A DNA stretch of 64,000 nucleotides, from assembly GCF_000721105.1 (NCBI RefSeq), contig NZ_JOEV01000040.1, positions 42,676 to 106,675 on the forward strand, read 5' to 3'. The stretch comes from Streptomyces cellulosae (GTDB lineage: Bacteria; Actinomycetota; Actinomycetes; Streptomycetales; Streptomycetaceae). A program made the translations under genes and the position numbers. Below, one piece after another: positions 1-8,386 of this stretch. The notes beneath the pieces are model-generated. The model searched no databases. It saw only the letters and a list, made by a program, of their open reading frames with translations, and was not told the DNA's origin. How positions within the stretch are numbered: the stretch's first letter is position 1; each line of letters starts with the position of its first letter.

Positions 1-2069
1 TCCGCCAGCTGCACCTCCCGCCAGCGTCTGCCGTCCCGCCGCTCGAAGCGGACCTGGTCCGTCGCGGCGTGCTCGGGCGCGTAACCGCCGTTGTCGTCGT
101 CCGCGGCGGGCTCGTGGTGGAAGCAGGCCCGCCAGTCGCCGTCACCGAACTCGGCCCGCGCCTTTCCGTCGTAGCCGCCGTCGTGGCGGCCGAGGAAGTT
201 GGCCTGCCAGTCGCGTTCTTTGAACAGCGCGTAGAGCTGCGGGTAGTGGACGATGTGGGCGGCGAACCGGTTGGAGTAGGCGCCGGTCTCCTCCTCCGCC
301 GGGGTGAGCAGGTAGATCTCCCGGAAGGCCTGCTTGAACGGCTGCCGCAGCCGCTCGGCGACGAGCCGCTCCCGCCACGCCCTGATCTCGTCCGCCGACG
401 CCCGGATGGGATGCCACAGCCGGACGCGGGCCCGACCGCCATCGCGGGGGACGCCGCACTCGGGCACGCCGGGCGGCTCCGCCATCGGCGCCGGTGCCAC
501 CGCACGCCACTCGCCGTCCGCATCCCCGACGTCGCGGAACTCCCAGATCAGGCCGCGGACGAGAACACCGGTGACCGGATGGTCGCGGTAGTGGCGGCAC
601 CACTCGTCGTACGGCCACTCACGCCCGGCCGACATCAGCGCCTCGACGCGGGCCCGTTCGGCCGACAGCGTGCCCCGCACCTCCTTGGCCAGAGCCTTCA
701 ACTCCCGGAGCTCGTCCGGGAAACCGTCCTTCACTGCCGCCGGAGCGGTGCGGGTGGTCCCTCCGTCGGGGCGGGTGAAGGTGAGCCGCACGGTCGTCGC
801 GTCCTCGATCGCCAGCCGTACCCGGTGTCCGCCCAACCCCCGTTCCAGCGAGCCGTCCGGCGCCAGGCCGTGGTCCGGCACGCTGCGCTCGATGAGCTGC
901 CCGGCCGTGATGCCCTGCTTGCCGGCTGCCGTCACCAGCGCGGTGTCGAGCTGCTTGCGCAGAGCCCGGTGCTTGATCCGGGACCGCAACCGCCACAGGG
1001 TCTCCAGCGAGGCCGGATCATCGGTCTCGGCCAGCGCGTTGATCGCCGCGCCCGCGAGCTTGAGGTCCTCGATCACGCCGTTTCCGTGGCCGCCGGTCCG
1101 CAGAGCGAGCGCGCCGAGGTGTCGCACCGCGGCCGGGCCGCCGGTCAGCGCGGCGGCCCAGACGACACCGCGCGCCAGGTCCCCGTCGTTCTGGTGGACG
1201 ACATAGTGGTAGTGGTGATCGCCGTGGATCCAGCCGGTGTGCGCACCGCTTCCCGTGCTGCACAGCACCTCGTCCCCGGCCAGTGACCGCAGGACATCGG
1301 CCACGACGTCCCGCGCCGACGCAGCGTCCGCGAGTTCGAGGCACGCCCCCCGCCACCTCCGCGTGGGACGCGGTCCCGACAGGCTCACCAAGTGTCGTAC
1401 GAAGCCCGCCAGTTCCGGAGTCGGCGAGGTCTTCGCACGGTCTCTCAGCGGGGCGGCCCAGGGAGCGTCGGCGGGGATGAGTCCCTCGGGGATATGCGCC
1501 TCGTCCACGCTCGCGAGCAGCGCGCGGAGGCGTTGGACCAACGACGCGCGCAGGCGCGCCTCGACCGTGGTGCCCATGAGTGCCGTGTGGGCGTGCCGCA
1601 GCGAGGGCATGACCGCACGGCGGCCGTCGGCGTCGAGCTGGTCGACGGCGTTCAGCACGAGCCCCAGCGCATGGGCGAACCGGTAGCCCATGGCGTACTC
1701 GGTGGCGCGGAGCAGCATCACCGAGACCTCGCCGGGCGTCCAGCCGCGCACCCGTGAGATCAGGGGCTCGATCTCGGCGTCGTACTGCCAATAGCTCGTG
1801 TTGTCGAAGCGGGCGGCCATCATGAGGCACAGGACCGCGGCCCTGCCCTCCTCGTCCGCGCAGGCCGCGAGCCGCCCGTCGATCTCGGCCTGGGTCGCCG
1901 CGCCCGCCGCCCTGGATCGGCGGTGCTCGTGCCCCATGAACCGGCGGAACTCGGTCCGCTGGCCTTCCAGGAGGTCGACGAGCCAGCGGACGCGGTCGAG
2001 CGCGGCGGACCTTACGCCGTCGAGCGAGTCGTTCCTACGGGATTCGGCCACCAAGGCGTCGTACAACAT
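1..2069 (-). CDS. DUF4132 domain-containing protein (C-terminus beyond window)
   Basis: The reading frame stays open from an ATG (MLYDALVAESRRND) to the window edge, giving 689 codons with no stop. The N-terminal half is alpha-helical. The second half contains the block ALRKQLDTALVTAAGKQGIT followed by a region rich in W, F and R (EWPYDEWCRHYRDHP, then LLTPAEEETGAYSNRFAAH). I recognise this as the DUF4132 domain, which is often found in large actinobacterial proteins with WGR or HEAT-like segments. Its biochemical role is not established. The C-terminus is missing only because the window ends. The gene starts about 54 bp beyond the 3' end of rnpB on the same strand. No strong Shine-Dalgarno lies before the ATG, so the exact start is uncertain, but the coding frame is secure. 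Confidence 0.8.
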   Translation of the reverse strand, partial: MLYDALVAESRRNDSLDGVRSAALDRVRWLVDLLEGQRTEFRRFMGHEHRRSRAAGAATQAEIDGRLAACADEEGRAAVLCLMMAARFDNTSYWQYDAEIEPLISRVRGWTPGEVSVMLLRATEYAMGYRFAHALGLVLNAVDQLDADGRRAVMPSLRHAHTALMGTTVEARLRASLVQRLRALLASVDEAHIPEGLIPADAPWAAPLRDRAKTSPTPELAGFVRHLVSLSGPRPTRRWRGACLELADAASARDVVADVLRSLAGDEVLCSTGSGAHTGWIHGDHHYHYVVHQNDGDLARGVVWAAALTGGPAAVRHLGALALRTGGHGNGVIEDLKLAGAAINALAETDDPASLETLWRLRSRIKHRALRKQLDTALVTAAGKQGITAGQLIERSVPDHGLAPDGSLERGLGGHRVRLAIEDATTVRLTFTRPDGGTTRTAPAAVKDGFPDELRELKALAKEVRGTLSAERARVEALMSAGREWPYDEWCRHYRDHPVTGVLVRGLIWEFRDVGDADGEWRAVAPAPMAEPPGVPECGVPRDGGRARVRLWHPIRASADEIRAWRERLVAERLRQPFKQAFREIYLLTPAEEETGAYSNRFAAHIVHYPQLYALFKERDWQANFLGRHDGGYDGKARAEFGDGDWRACFHHEPAADDDNGGYAPEHAATDQVRFERRDGRRWREVQLA

Positions 2070-2123
2070 GGCGGGATGATGACAGAGGGGACTGACAACA
2101 CGATCAGCTCGAAGGACGATATG

Positions 2124-2548
2124 GGCAGACGAGTCGGGCTGTACGCCGGGTTCTGTTCCCGGGGTTCCTCGCGGAGCCCCGGGCGACGGCCATCCATCTA
2201 GGACCGGCGTTGCCGCCGGCCTCGTGCGGTCTACCCGCGGACTCGGGCGGGCAGCCCTCGATCGTCCGCGCAGAGCCGCACTTCTTTCGAAGCGGCGGCT
2301 CCTTTTGACCTTGCTCCGGGTGGGGTTTACCTAGCTGCCCAGGTCACCCTGGGCACTGGTGGTCTCTTACACCACCGTTTCACCCTTACCGAGGACCGAG
2401 GTCCCCGGCGGTTTGTTTTCTGTGGCACTGTCCCGCGGGTCACCCCGGGTGGCCGTTAGCCATCACCCTGCCCTGTGGAGCCCGGACGTTCCTCGGGAAG
2501 CCCCCTGTCAAGGAGACTCCACGCGGCCGTCCGCCCGGCTCGTCTGCC
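2124..2548 (-). ncRNA. rnpB: RNase P RNA, bacterial class A
   Basis: This is the catalytic RNA of RNase P, which matures tRNA 5' ends. Read on the minus strand, the 5' end GGCAGACGAG pairs perfectly over 10 bp with the 3' end CTCGTCTGCC to form helix P1. Hallmark conserved segments are present: GAGGAACGTCCGGGCTCC near the 5' end, ACAGGGCAGGGTGATGGCTAACG after it, and ACAGAACCCGGCGTACAGCC near the 3' end. The length of about 425 nt fits high-GC actinobacterial class A RNAs. The ends are set by P1 and may be off by a few bases. The first ~40 nt overlap the 3' coding end of the upstream EamA gene on the same strand. Confidence 0.95.
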
Positions 2549-3497
2549 GTGTCGACCATGGTACCGGGCGGGTGGGGCGGTCAGGGTCCGTGGGCGATAT
2601 GGGGGAGGTGGGTGACGTGGGTGACGTGGGTGACGTGGCCAGCGTCGCAAGGACGGAGCCCGCCAGGATCAGGGTGAAGGCCATCACCACGGTCGCCGTC
2701 AGGGGCTCGTCCAGGAAGATCGCCCCCGCCGCCACCGCTACCGCCGGGTTGACGTACGTGAAGACCGTCGCCCGGGTCGGGCCCACCTCCCTGATCAGCT
2801 CCAGGAAGGCCACGAAGGCGAGGGCCGTGCACACCGCGCCCAGGACAGCCAGCGCGGCCAGGACTTCGGTGGACGGGAGGGTGGAGGGGCGGGTCATCGT
2901 TGCCGCGGGGGCGTAGACCAGCGCCGCCAGGGTCAGGCAGGTCGTGGTGAGGTGCAGGGACGGGACTTCCCTCAGGTATCTCGTCGCGATCAAGGGGGCG
3001 GTGGCGTAGCCCAGCACCGTTGCCAGTACTTCGGCCAGGGAGCGGGCGTCGCCGCCGGTCAGGTGGGGGATCGTGAGGACCGCCACGCCGGCCAGGCCCA
3101 GGGCCAGGCCCGTCGCCCGCCTCGCCCCCAGTCGCTCCGTATCTCCGAAGAGGCGGGCCAGAAGGACGCCGACTATCGGTACGCCCGCGATCAGCAGGCC
3201 CGCCGTGGAGCTGGACAGGTGGCGTTCCGCGTCCGTGAGGGTGAACCAGGGGCCGATGATCTCGATGCACGCGAAGGCCAGCAAGGGGCGCCAATGGGAC
3301 CGAACGGCGGCGGGCAGGCCGCCCTGGCGTATCGCGAAGGGCAGGAGCAGGGCGGCGCCCAGCGCGCAACGCGTGAACACCACCACGGACGGGGACAGCG
3401 GGGCGTCCACCGCCATTTTGATCATGAGGTAGGGGATGCCCCAGACGACTCCCATCAGGGAGAACAGAAACCAGCCGCGTGCAGTCATGCGGCCCAT
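2508..3497 (-). CDS. EamA/DMT-family exporter
   Basis: The 329-residue membrane protein has about ten hydrophobic helices in two homologous EamA halves. It starts with WFLFSLMGVVWGIPYLMIKMAVD, typical of drug/metabolite exporters (YdcZ/RhaT-like superfamily). The expected role is efflux of an unknown small metabolite or drug across the cytoplasmic membrane. The C-terminal tail is SPTSPTSPTSPISPTDPDRP, generated by three perfect 9-bp repeats (GGTGACGTG on the plus strand, 2611-2637). This tail and the last ~40 bp run into rnpB. The start is either this ATG or the ATG nine bases downstream (MTARGW). It lies 10 bp after the AraC-family gene, so the two probably form an operon in which the regulator controls the exporter. 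Confidence 0.85.
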   Translation of the reverse strand: MGRMTARGWFLFSLMGVVWGIPYLMIKMAVDAPLSPSVVVFTRCALGAALLLPFAIRQGGLPAAVRSHWRPLLAFACIEIIGPWFTLTDAERHLSSSTAGLLIAGVPIVGVLLARLFGDTERLGARRATGLALGLAGVAVLTIPHLTGGDARSLAEVLATVLGYATAPLIATRYLREVPSLHLTTTCLTLAALVYAPAATMTRPSTLPSTEVLAALAVLGAVCTALAFVAFLELIREVGPTRATVFTYVNPAVAVAAGAIFLDEPLTATVVMAFTLILAGSVLATLATSPTSPTSPTSPISPTDPDRPTRPVPWSTRQTSRADGRVESP

Positions 3498-3507
3498 GCT
3501 CGCTACG

Positions 3508-4368
3508 TCAGCGGCGCCCGTCTTGAACGCTGTTGCGAGCGCTGTCGCGAACGCTGTCGCGGTACGCCGCCGGCGTCACCCCCAGTACGCGGCGGAACCA
3601 GCGCGTCAGGTGGGCCTGGTCGGCGAAGCCCACCAGGGCGGCGACCTCGGCCGGTTTCAGGCCGGACTCCAGGAGGCCGCGGGCCCGGTGCACCCGGTGC
3701 TGGGCCAGCCAGGCGTACGGGGGTATCCCCATCGTCGTACGGAAGGCGCGCAGGAGTTGGTAGCGGGACAGGCCCAGGTCGGTGGCGAGGTCGGCGAGGG
3801 AGGGGGGTGCCAGGAGGTCGTCGGCGAGGCGGTCGCGTACGGCGTGGGCGATGTGGGCGGTACCCGGCACGGTGTCGTTCGCCGCGCGGGACGTGGAGTG
3901 GCGGCGGGCCAGGGCCGTGAGCAGCCAGGGGAGGCGGGACTCCGCCTCCAAGGGGTCCGGGCACGCGCTGAGTTCGGCGTGGGCGCGGCTGAGGGCCGTG
4001 GCCAGTTCGGGGTCGTCGACGAGGGGTTCGCGGAAGTGCGGGATGTCGCCGCCGAGGGTGCCGTCCGCGAGGAGGGAGGGGGCGGGGTACAGGGCCCGGT
4101 AGGCGTAGCCGTCGGACGCGGCGGGGCCGCCGGTGTGCATCTCGCCCGGGTCGAGTACGACGATGGAGCCGGGGCTGGGGCGGAGGTGGCCGCCCCGGTA
4201 GGCGATGACCTCGGAGCCGTCGACGCACACGCCGATGCTGAACTCCTCGTGCGCGTGGGAGGCGTAGACGTGCCGGTCGAAGCGGGCGGTGAGGAGGTCG
4301 AGGGGCGGTCCGCAGCGGCCGAGGCGGGCCCTGGTCCATCGGGCCTGTTCCTGTGTGGTCACTGTCAC
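3508..4368 (-). CDS. AraC-family transcriptional regulator
   Basis: The protein has 286 residues with a GTG start. An N-terminal cupin-like sensing domain (HAHEEFSIGVCVDG, then PGSIVVLDPGEMHTG) is followed by a C-terminal pair of helix-turn-helix motifs (LADLATDLGLSRYQLLRAFR and AEVAALVGFADQAHLTRWFR) ending in the AraC signature FRRVLGVTPAAYR. This layout is common for AraC regulators that sit next to an exporter of the LysE or EamA class. Here the EamA gene follows 10 bp downstream. It probably binds a small ligand through the cupin and activates the exporter, but the ligand cannot be read from the sequence. Confidence 0.9.
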   Translation of the reverse strand: MTVTTQEQARWTRARLGRCGPPLDLLTARFDRHVYASHAHEEFSIGVCVDGSEVIAYRGGHLRPSPGSIVVLDPGEMHTGGPAASDGYAYRALYPAPSLLADGTLGGDIPHFREPLVDDPELATALSRAHAELSACPDPLEAESRLPWLLTALARRHSTSRAANDTVPGTAHIAHAVRDRLADDLLAPPSLADLATDLGLSRYQLLRAFRTTMGIPPYAWLAQHRVHRARGLLESGLKPAEVAALVGFADQAHLTRWFRRVLGVTPAAYRDSVRDSARNSVQDGRR

Positions 4369-4416
4369 TGCTTGCCCCCCCGTACCGCACCCCGTGTCAC
4401 GCCGCCGCCCAGAGGA

Positions 4417-4995
4417 TCAGAGGAAGTCCGCCGTGTCCAGGTCGAAGGCGAAGGGCTCGGGGAGAGCGAGCTGCTTGCCGAAGGGGAGGGTACAGAGCTG
4501 ACGGTAGTCGTCGTTCTCCGGGTCGCTGAACAGGGTGGTCGAGGAGGCCTCGCGGTCGACAAGCAGGTAGAGCGGGATGCCGCCGCGGGCGTAGCAGCGG
4601 CGTTTGGCCTCGCGGTCGGCCTTGGGCCTGGTGGACGTGACTTCGACGACCATGGCAACGCCGTCGCAGGGCATCCAGGGGTCTGCGCCCCGGTAGAGCC
4701 GCAACGATCTGGGGGCGAAAGTGCCGTCCGGGATCACGTGATCCTTCGGGCAGCCGCCACCGCTCTTCAGTTTCAGTCCCTTGTTCCCGGAGAACTGCAT
4801 GTCGGTTCGGGATCGCCTGTACACCTGGTTCACGATCAGCTCGATGTAGTCCTCGTGATCCCCGTCCGGCGGCGGTGTCACAACGATCTCCCCGTCGATC
4901 AGCTCCGCCCGGAATCCCTCCGGGGTGTCCAGGGCGAGGAAGCCCTCCAGCAGGACCTCCGCCTGTGTGAGCGGCTCATGGGCCATGGCAGTCAT
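4417..4995 (-). CDS. Uma2-family endonuclease-like protein (DUF820)
   Basis: The 192-residue protein has the PD-(D/E)XK-like Uma2 fold. Visible motifs are ELIDGEIVVTPPP near the N-terminus, DHVIPDGTFAP (acidic residue), MVVEVTSTRP (Glu) and DREAKRRCYARGGIPLYLLVD (Lys, then the terminal strand). The start is the ATG of MTAMAHEP because AAGGAGGGG lies 6 bp upstream; an upstream in-frame ATG would add 30 residues. These genes are extremely abundant in Streptomyces and cyanobacteria and their real function is unknown. It is transcribed away from the divergent merR gene. The call is secure for the family and not for activity. Confidence 0.88.
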   Translation of the reverse strand: MTAMAHEPLTQAEVLLEGFLALDTPEGFRAELIDGEIVVTPPPDGDHEDYIELIVNQVYRRSRTDMQFSGNKGLKLKSGGGCPKDHVIPDGTFAPRSLRLYRGADPWMPCDGVAMVVEVTSTRPKADREAKRRCYARGGIPLYLLVDREASSTTLFSDPENDDYRQLCTLPFGKQLALPEPFAFDLDTADFL

Positions 4996-5122
4996 GTCAC
5001 GCCCCTCCTTCGGTCGCTCGCCAGACTGGGACATCGGAAGATCACCTGTCCAAGGGATCGGGAACCGTTCCCTCGATCGTGGCACAGCGGGGCAGCCGTC
5101 GTCAGGGAGGCGAGCCGGTCGC

Positions 5123-5153
5123 TTGACCCTGCCGCGACGTCAGCCTTTCTACT
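5123..5153 (+). promoter_or_regulatory. Candidate MerR-type promoter with 19-bp spacer
   Basis: A -35-like TTGACC (5123-5128) and a -10-like TCTACT (5148-5153) are separated by 19 bp, the over-long spacing typical of promoters that MerR proteins untwist to activate. The -10 ends 6 bp before the ATG of the merR-family gene and no Shine-Dalgarno is present, so the transcript is probably leaderless and autoregulated. This is inferred from sequence only. Confidence 0.5.
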
Positions 5154-5159
5154 GGTCGC

Positions 5160-5942
5160 ATGCGGATCGGAGAACTCGCCGCCGCCGTGGGCGTCACCAC
5201 GCGGACCGTGCGGCACTACCACCATCTGGGGCTGCTGCCGGAGCCGGAGCGGCTGGGGAACGGGTATCGGGACTACACGTTGCGGCACGCGGTCGTGCTG
5301 GCCCGGATTCGGCGGCTGACCGAGCTGGGGCTGGGGCTCGCGGAGGTACGGGACGTGCTCGCCGAGGACGCCGGGAAGGATCTCGTCGAGGTGCTCACCG
5401 AGCTCGACGAGGATCTCGCCCAGCAGGAGGCGGCGATCCGGGAGCGTCGGGCCCGGCTGCGGTCGCTGTTGGACGACGAGGGCGGGCTGCCCGACGAGGG
5501 GCCCGTCTCGCCCGAGCTCGCCGCCCTGTTCAGCGAGGTGGGGCCGATGCCCGCCTCCCCCATGGCCGCCAAGGACCGCGAGATTCTCACGCTGATCGAC
5601 ACCGCGGCGACTCCGGAGGTGCGGGAACGGATGATCGCGACGGTGGGCAGCGCCTTCACCGGTCCCGGTGCGGCGGAGCGGGCCCGTGCCGCGTACGCGC
5701 TGCTCGACGATCTCGCCGACGCCGACCCGGCCGACCCGCGCGTGGATGAGGCCGCCCGCGCCCTCGCCGATTGCCTGCCCCGCGAACTCCTCCCCCAGGC
5801 CGGCATCGATCAGAACGGCATCGATCAGGATGGCATCGATCAGGACGACAGCTTCCTGCGCGCCTTCTACGCCGACTTCGCGCCCGCGCAGGCCGAAGCG
5901 ATCCGTCGCACGATGCGGATCCTGACCGAGGGGCGCTCATGA
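5160..5942 (+). CDS. MerR-family transcriptional regulator
   Basis: The 260-residue protein opens with the MerR winged helix: MRIGELAAAVGVTTRTVRHY (helix-turn-helix), then HHLGLLPEPERLGNGYRDY (wing). A dimerisation coiled coil follows (LTELDEDLAQQEAAIRERRA, about residues 80-105). The C-terminal half is a helical effector region with no cysteine cluster, so a metal sensor of the MerR/ZntR type is unlikely. A TipA-like or multidrug-type sensor is possible. Near the C-terminus is a short repeat GIDQNGIDQDGIDQDD. The stop overlaps the start of the following membrane gene by 4 nt (ATGA), which suggests translational coupling. A 19-bp-spaced promoter lies directly upstream. Confidence 0.9.
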   Translation: MRIGELAAAVGVTTRTVRHYHHLGLLPEPERLGNGYRDYTLRHAVVLARIRRLTELGLGLAEVRDVLAEDAGKDLVEVLTELDEDLAQQEAAIRERRARLRSLLDDEGGLPDEGPVSPELAALFSEVGPMPASPMAAKDREILTLIDTAATPEVRERMIATVGSAFTGPGAAERARAAYALLDDLADADPADPRVDEAARALADCLPRELLPQAGIDQNGIDQDGIDQDDSFLRAFYADFAPAQAEAIRRTMRILTEGRS

Positions 5943-6541
5943 GAACTGCCCGCGCCCTGGTGCGGCACGAGGTGCGGATGCTCGGGAGTCTCGTGCTGTG
6001 GGTGGCGAGGCGCAGCCATGGCACGGGTGGCGGGCGGGCCTTCGGGTATGCGCGGGGGCAGGGCGCGATGACGTTCGGCCTGGCGTTCGTGTGCCTGGTC
6101 GAGACGCTGACCATGTCTGTGCTGCTGCGGGACTTCCCGGTCGCTCACGGGATCGTGCTCTTCCTGGACGTGTACACCATGGTCTTCGTCGTCGCGCTGC
6201 ACGCGGCGCAGGCGGTCCGGCCGCATGTGCTGGAGCCCGGAGCGCTGCGGATCCGCCGTGCCGTCCACGTCGACCTGCGGATACCGCTGGAGCGGATCGC
6301 GTCCATGCGCCGGGAGTCGAGGACGGTCCACGAGCGGGCTGAGGGCGAACTCGACGTCGCCGTGGGCACTCAGACCTCCCTGATCCTTGAACTCGCCGAG
6401 CCCGTTGACCACGTGACCTTCCTCGGTCGGCGCCGGAAGGTCCGTCTCGTCCGGTTCCACGCCGACGACGCCGACGCGGTCGTACGCGCGGTCACGCGGG
6501 CGCGGAACGCACGGCCTCCGTTGCCGGGTCAGCCTGCTTGA
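5939..6541 (+). CDS. Membrane protein of unknown function
   Basis: The protein has 200 residues. After a basic start it has two or three hydrophobic segments (TFGLAFVCLVETLTMSVLL and GIVLFLDVYTMVFVVALHAA). A cytosolic C-terminal part follows with a predicted beta-rich domain (LEPGALRIRRAVHVDLRIPL ... VRLVRFHADDADAVVRAV). This resembles the PH-like membrane-associated proteins that many actinobacteria carry, but I do not recognise a named family. The ATG overlaps the stop codon of the merR-type gene by 4 nt, so the protein is the likely target or partner of that regulator. Confidence 0.75.
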   Translation: MRTARALVRHEVRMLGSLVLWVARRSHGTGGGRAFGYARGQGAMTFGLAFVCLVETLTMSVLLRDFPVAHGIVLFLDVYTMVFVVALHAAQAVRPHVLEPGALRIRRAVHVDLRIPLERIASMRRESRTVHERAEGELDVAVGTQTSLILELAEPVDHVTFLGRRRKVRLVRFHADDADAVVRAVTRARNARPPLPGQPA

Positions 6542-6601
6542 GGCGTAGCCGTAGCCATGGCCATACGCTGTTGCGGAGTTCAACCGAAGGAGATCGATCC
6601 C

Positions 6602-7408
6602 GTGCTTGTCCTGCTGCCGCCCTCCGAAGGCAAGGCCGCCTCCGGCCGCGGCGCCCCGTTGAAGCTGGAGTCGCTGTCGCTGCCGGGGCTGACCGAGGCC
6701 CGCGCGGCCGTGCTCGACGAGTTGGTCGAGCTGTGCGCCGCCGACGAGGACAAGGCGCGCGAGGTGCTCGGGCTGAGCGAGGGACTGCGGGGCGAGGTCG
6801 CGAAGAACGCGGAGTTGCGGACGGCCGGCGCGCGGCCCGCCGGGGAGATCTACACGGGTGTGCTGTACGACGCTCTCGACCTGGCCTCCCTGGAGACCGC
6901 CGCGAAGCGGCGTGCCGCCCGGTCCCTGCTGGTCTTCTCGGGGCTGTGGGGCGCGGTCCGGGTCACGGACCGGATTCCCTCCTACCGCTGCTCGATGGGC
7001 GTGCGGCTGCCCGGGCTCGGCGCGCTGGGCGCGCATTGGCGTACGCCGCTCGCGTCGGCGCTGCCCGAGGCTGCGGGGAGCGGGCTGGTGCTGGACCTGC
7101 GGTCCTCGGCGTACGCGGCGGCGTGGAAGCCGAAGGGGGAGATCGCCGGGCGGACGGCGACCGTGCGGGTGCTGCACGCGCCGACCCGGAAGGTCGTCAG
7201 CCACTTCAACAAGGCGACGAAGGGGAGGATCGTCCGCAGTCTGCTGTCCGCCGGGGCCGTTCCGAAGGGGCCGGCGGAGCTGGTGGAGGCGTTGCGGGAT
7301 CTCGGGTACGTCGTCGAGGTGGAGCCTCCGGTGAAGGCGGGGGCGGGGACGGGGGGTAATGCGGGCACCTCGTGGGCGCTGGACGTTCTGGTGAGTGAGA
7401 TCCACTGA
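6602..7408 (+). CDS. yaaA: Peroxide stress protein YaaA family (DUF328)
   Basis: The 268-residue protein starts at a GTG 8 bp after GAAGGAG. Family blocks are LVLLPPSEGKA at the N-terminus, AGEIYTGVLYDALD, LLVFSGLWGAVRVTDRIPSYR, LDLRSSAYAAAWKP and VSHFNKATKGRIVRSL, all characteristic of the YaaA/DUF328 family. In E. coli the family member lowers free iron during peroxide stress and binds DNA. A similar cytosolic role is inferred here. The gene stands alone between the MerR pair and the aldolase. An upstream ATG at 6557 is possible but lacks a good ribosome site. Confidence 0.9.
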   Translation: MLVLLPPSEGKAASGRGAPLKLESLSLPGLTEARAAVLDELVELCAADEDKAREVLGLSEGLRGEVAKNAELRTAGARPAGEIYTGVLYDALDLASLETAAKRRAARSLLVFSGLWGAVRVTDRIPSYRCSMGVRLPGLGALGAHWRTPLASALPEAAGSGLVLDLRSSAYAAAWKPKGEIAGRTATVRVLHAPTRKVVSHFNKATKGRIVRSLLSAGAVPKGPAELVEALRDLGYVVEVEPPVKAGAGTGGNAGTSWALDVLVSEIH

Positions 7409-7471
7409 TCCTCTGTTGCAGAGCGCGCAACGCCCTTTGCATGGATTGCCGCTGCCGGGCACGATGAGGCC

Positions 7472-8161
7472 ATGTCCGCCTCCGTGCCCTCCTCGCCGTT
7501 GCCCGCGCCTGCGCCCGTGTCCGCGCCCGTGTCCGCGCCCGTGTCCGTGCTGGACCTCGCGCCCGTCGTCCCCGTCGTGGTCGTACGGGACGCCGCCGAC
7601 GCCGTACCGCTCGCCCGCGCGCTGGTCGCCGGCGGACTGCCCGCGATCGAGGTGACGTTGCGGACGCCCGCCGCGCTCGACGCGGTCCGGGCGATCGTCG
7701 CCGAGGTGCCGGACGCCGTGGTCGGCGTGGGCACGGTGATCACGCCGGAGCAGGTGACCGAGGCGGTGGAGGCCGGGGCGCGTTTTCTGGTGAGCCCGGG
7801 CTGGACGGACGTACTGCTGACAGCCATGCGGGAGTCGGGGGTGCCGTTCCTGCCGGGGGTCTCGACGACGTCCGAGGTGGTGGCGCTGCTGGAGCGCGGG
7901 GTGCGGGAGATGAAGTTCTTCCCGGCCGAGGCGGCGGGCGGTACGGCGTATCTGAAGTCGCTGACCGGCCCGTTGCCGCAGGCGCGGTTCTGCCCGACGG
8001 GCGGGATCGGGCCGGGGAACGCGCGGGAGTATCTGGCGCTGCCCAACGTCGGGTGTGTGGGCGGGACGTGGATGCTTCCGGAGAGCGCCATCGAGGCGCG
8101 GGACTGGGGACGGGTCGAGGCGCTGGCGCGGGAGGCGGCGGGGCTGCGGGACGGGGCCTGA
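7472..8161 (+). CDS. eda: KDPG/KHG aldolase
   Basis: This 229-residue class I aldolase cleaves 2-keto-3-deoxy-6-phosphogluconate to pyruvate and glyceraldehyde 3-phosphate (Entner-Doudoroff and uronate catabolism). Catalytic features are the Glu in AIEVTLRTPAALDAV, the phosphate-binding glycines in GVGTVITPEQ and CPTGGIGPGN, and the Schiff-base lysine in REMKFFPAEAAGG at about residue 148. The N-terminus carries a low-complexity Pro/Ala/Ser/Val tail (APVSAPVSAPVSV) from a short 12-bp repeat. This is unusual but does not touch the barrel. No other Entner-Doudoroff gene is nearby. Its stop codon merges with the first unit of a tandem repeat array. Confidence 0.92.
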   Translation: MSASVPSSPLPAPAPVSAPVSAPVSVLDLAPVVPVVVVRDAADAVPLARALVAGGLPAIEVTLRTPAALDAVRAIVAEVPDAVVGVGTVITPEQVTEAVEAGARFLVSPGWTDVLLTAMRESGVPFLPGVSTTSEVVALLERGVREMKFFPAEAAGGTAYLKSLTGPLPQARFCPTGGIGPGNAREYLALPNVGCVGGTWMLPESAIEARDWGRVEALAREAAGLRDGA

Positions 8162-8372
8162 TCAGGGGCAAGGGCACGGTCCCGATCAGGCGCAGGGCCG
8201 AGCCCCGATCAGGCACAGGGGCACGGTCCCGATCAGGCGCAGGGCCGAGCCTCGATCAGGGACAGGGGCACGGACCCCATCAGGCGCAGGGCCGAGCCCC
8301 GATCAGGCACAGGGGCACGGTCCCGATCAGGCGCAGGGCCGGGCCCCGATCAGGGACAGGGGGCACAGCCCC
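8160..8372. repeat. Tandem array of ~24-bp units between convergent genes
   Basis: About nine units, each opening with GATCAGG or a close variant, run head to tail. Two types alternate: an A type (GATCAGGxACAGGGGCACGG then TCCC) and a B type (GATCAGGCGCAGGGCCGAGC then CCC). The real period is therefore ~47 bp. The array fills the gap between the aldolase and the RNase H/phosphatase gene. It has no long open frame with a start site. Function unknown; it could act as a transcript end region. Confidence 0.9.
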
Positions 8373-8386
8373 GATCACGTCCAGTG

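Noticed and set aside
69..1286. Long plus-strand open frame at the start of the window
   Set aside because: It is the shadow of the DUF4132 gene on the other strand. The minus-strand frame has recognisable conserved blocks, while this frame is arginine/proline-rich without motifs.
2359..2916. Open frame across the rnpB 5' end
   Set aside because: It lies opposite rnpB and the EamA gene and has no conserved sequence.
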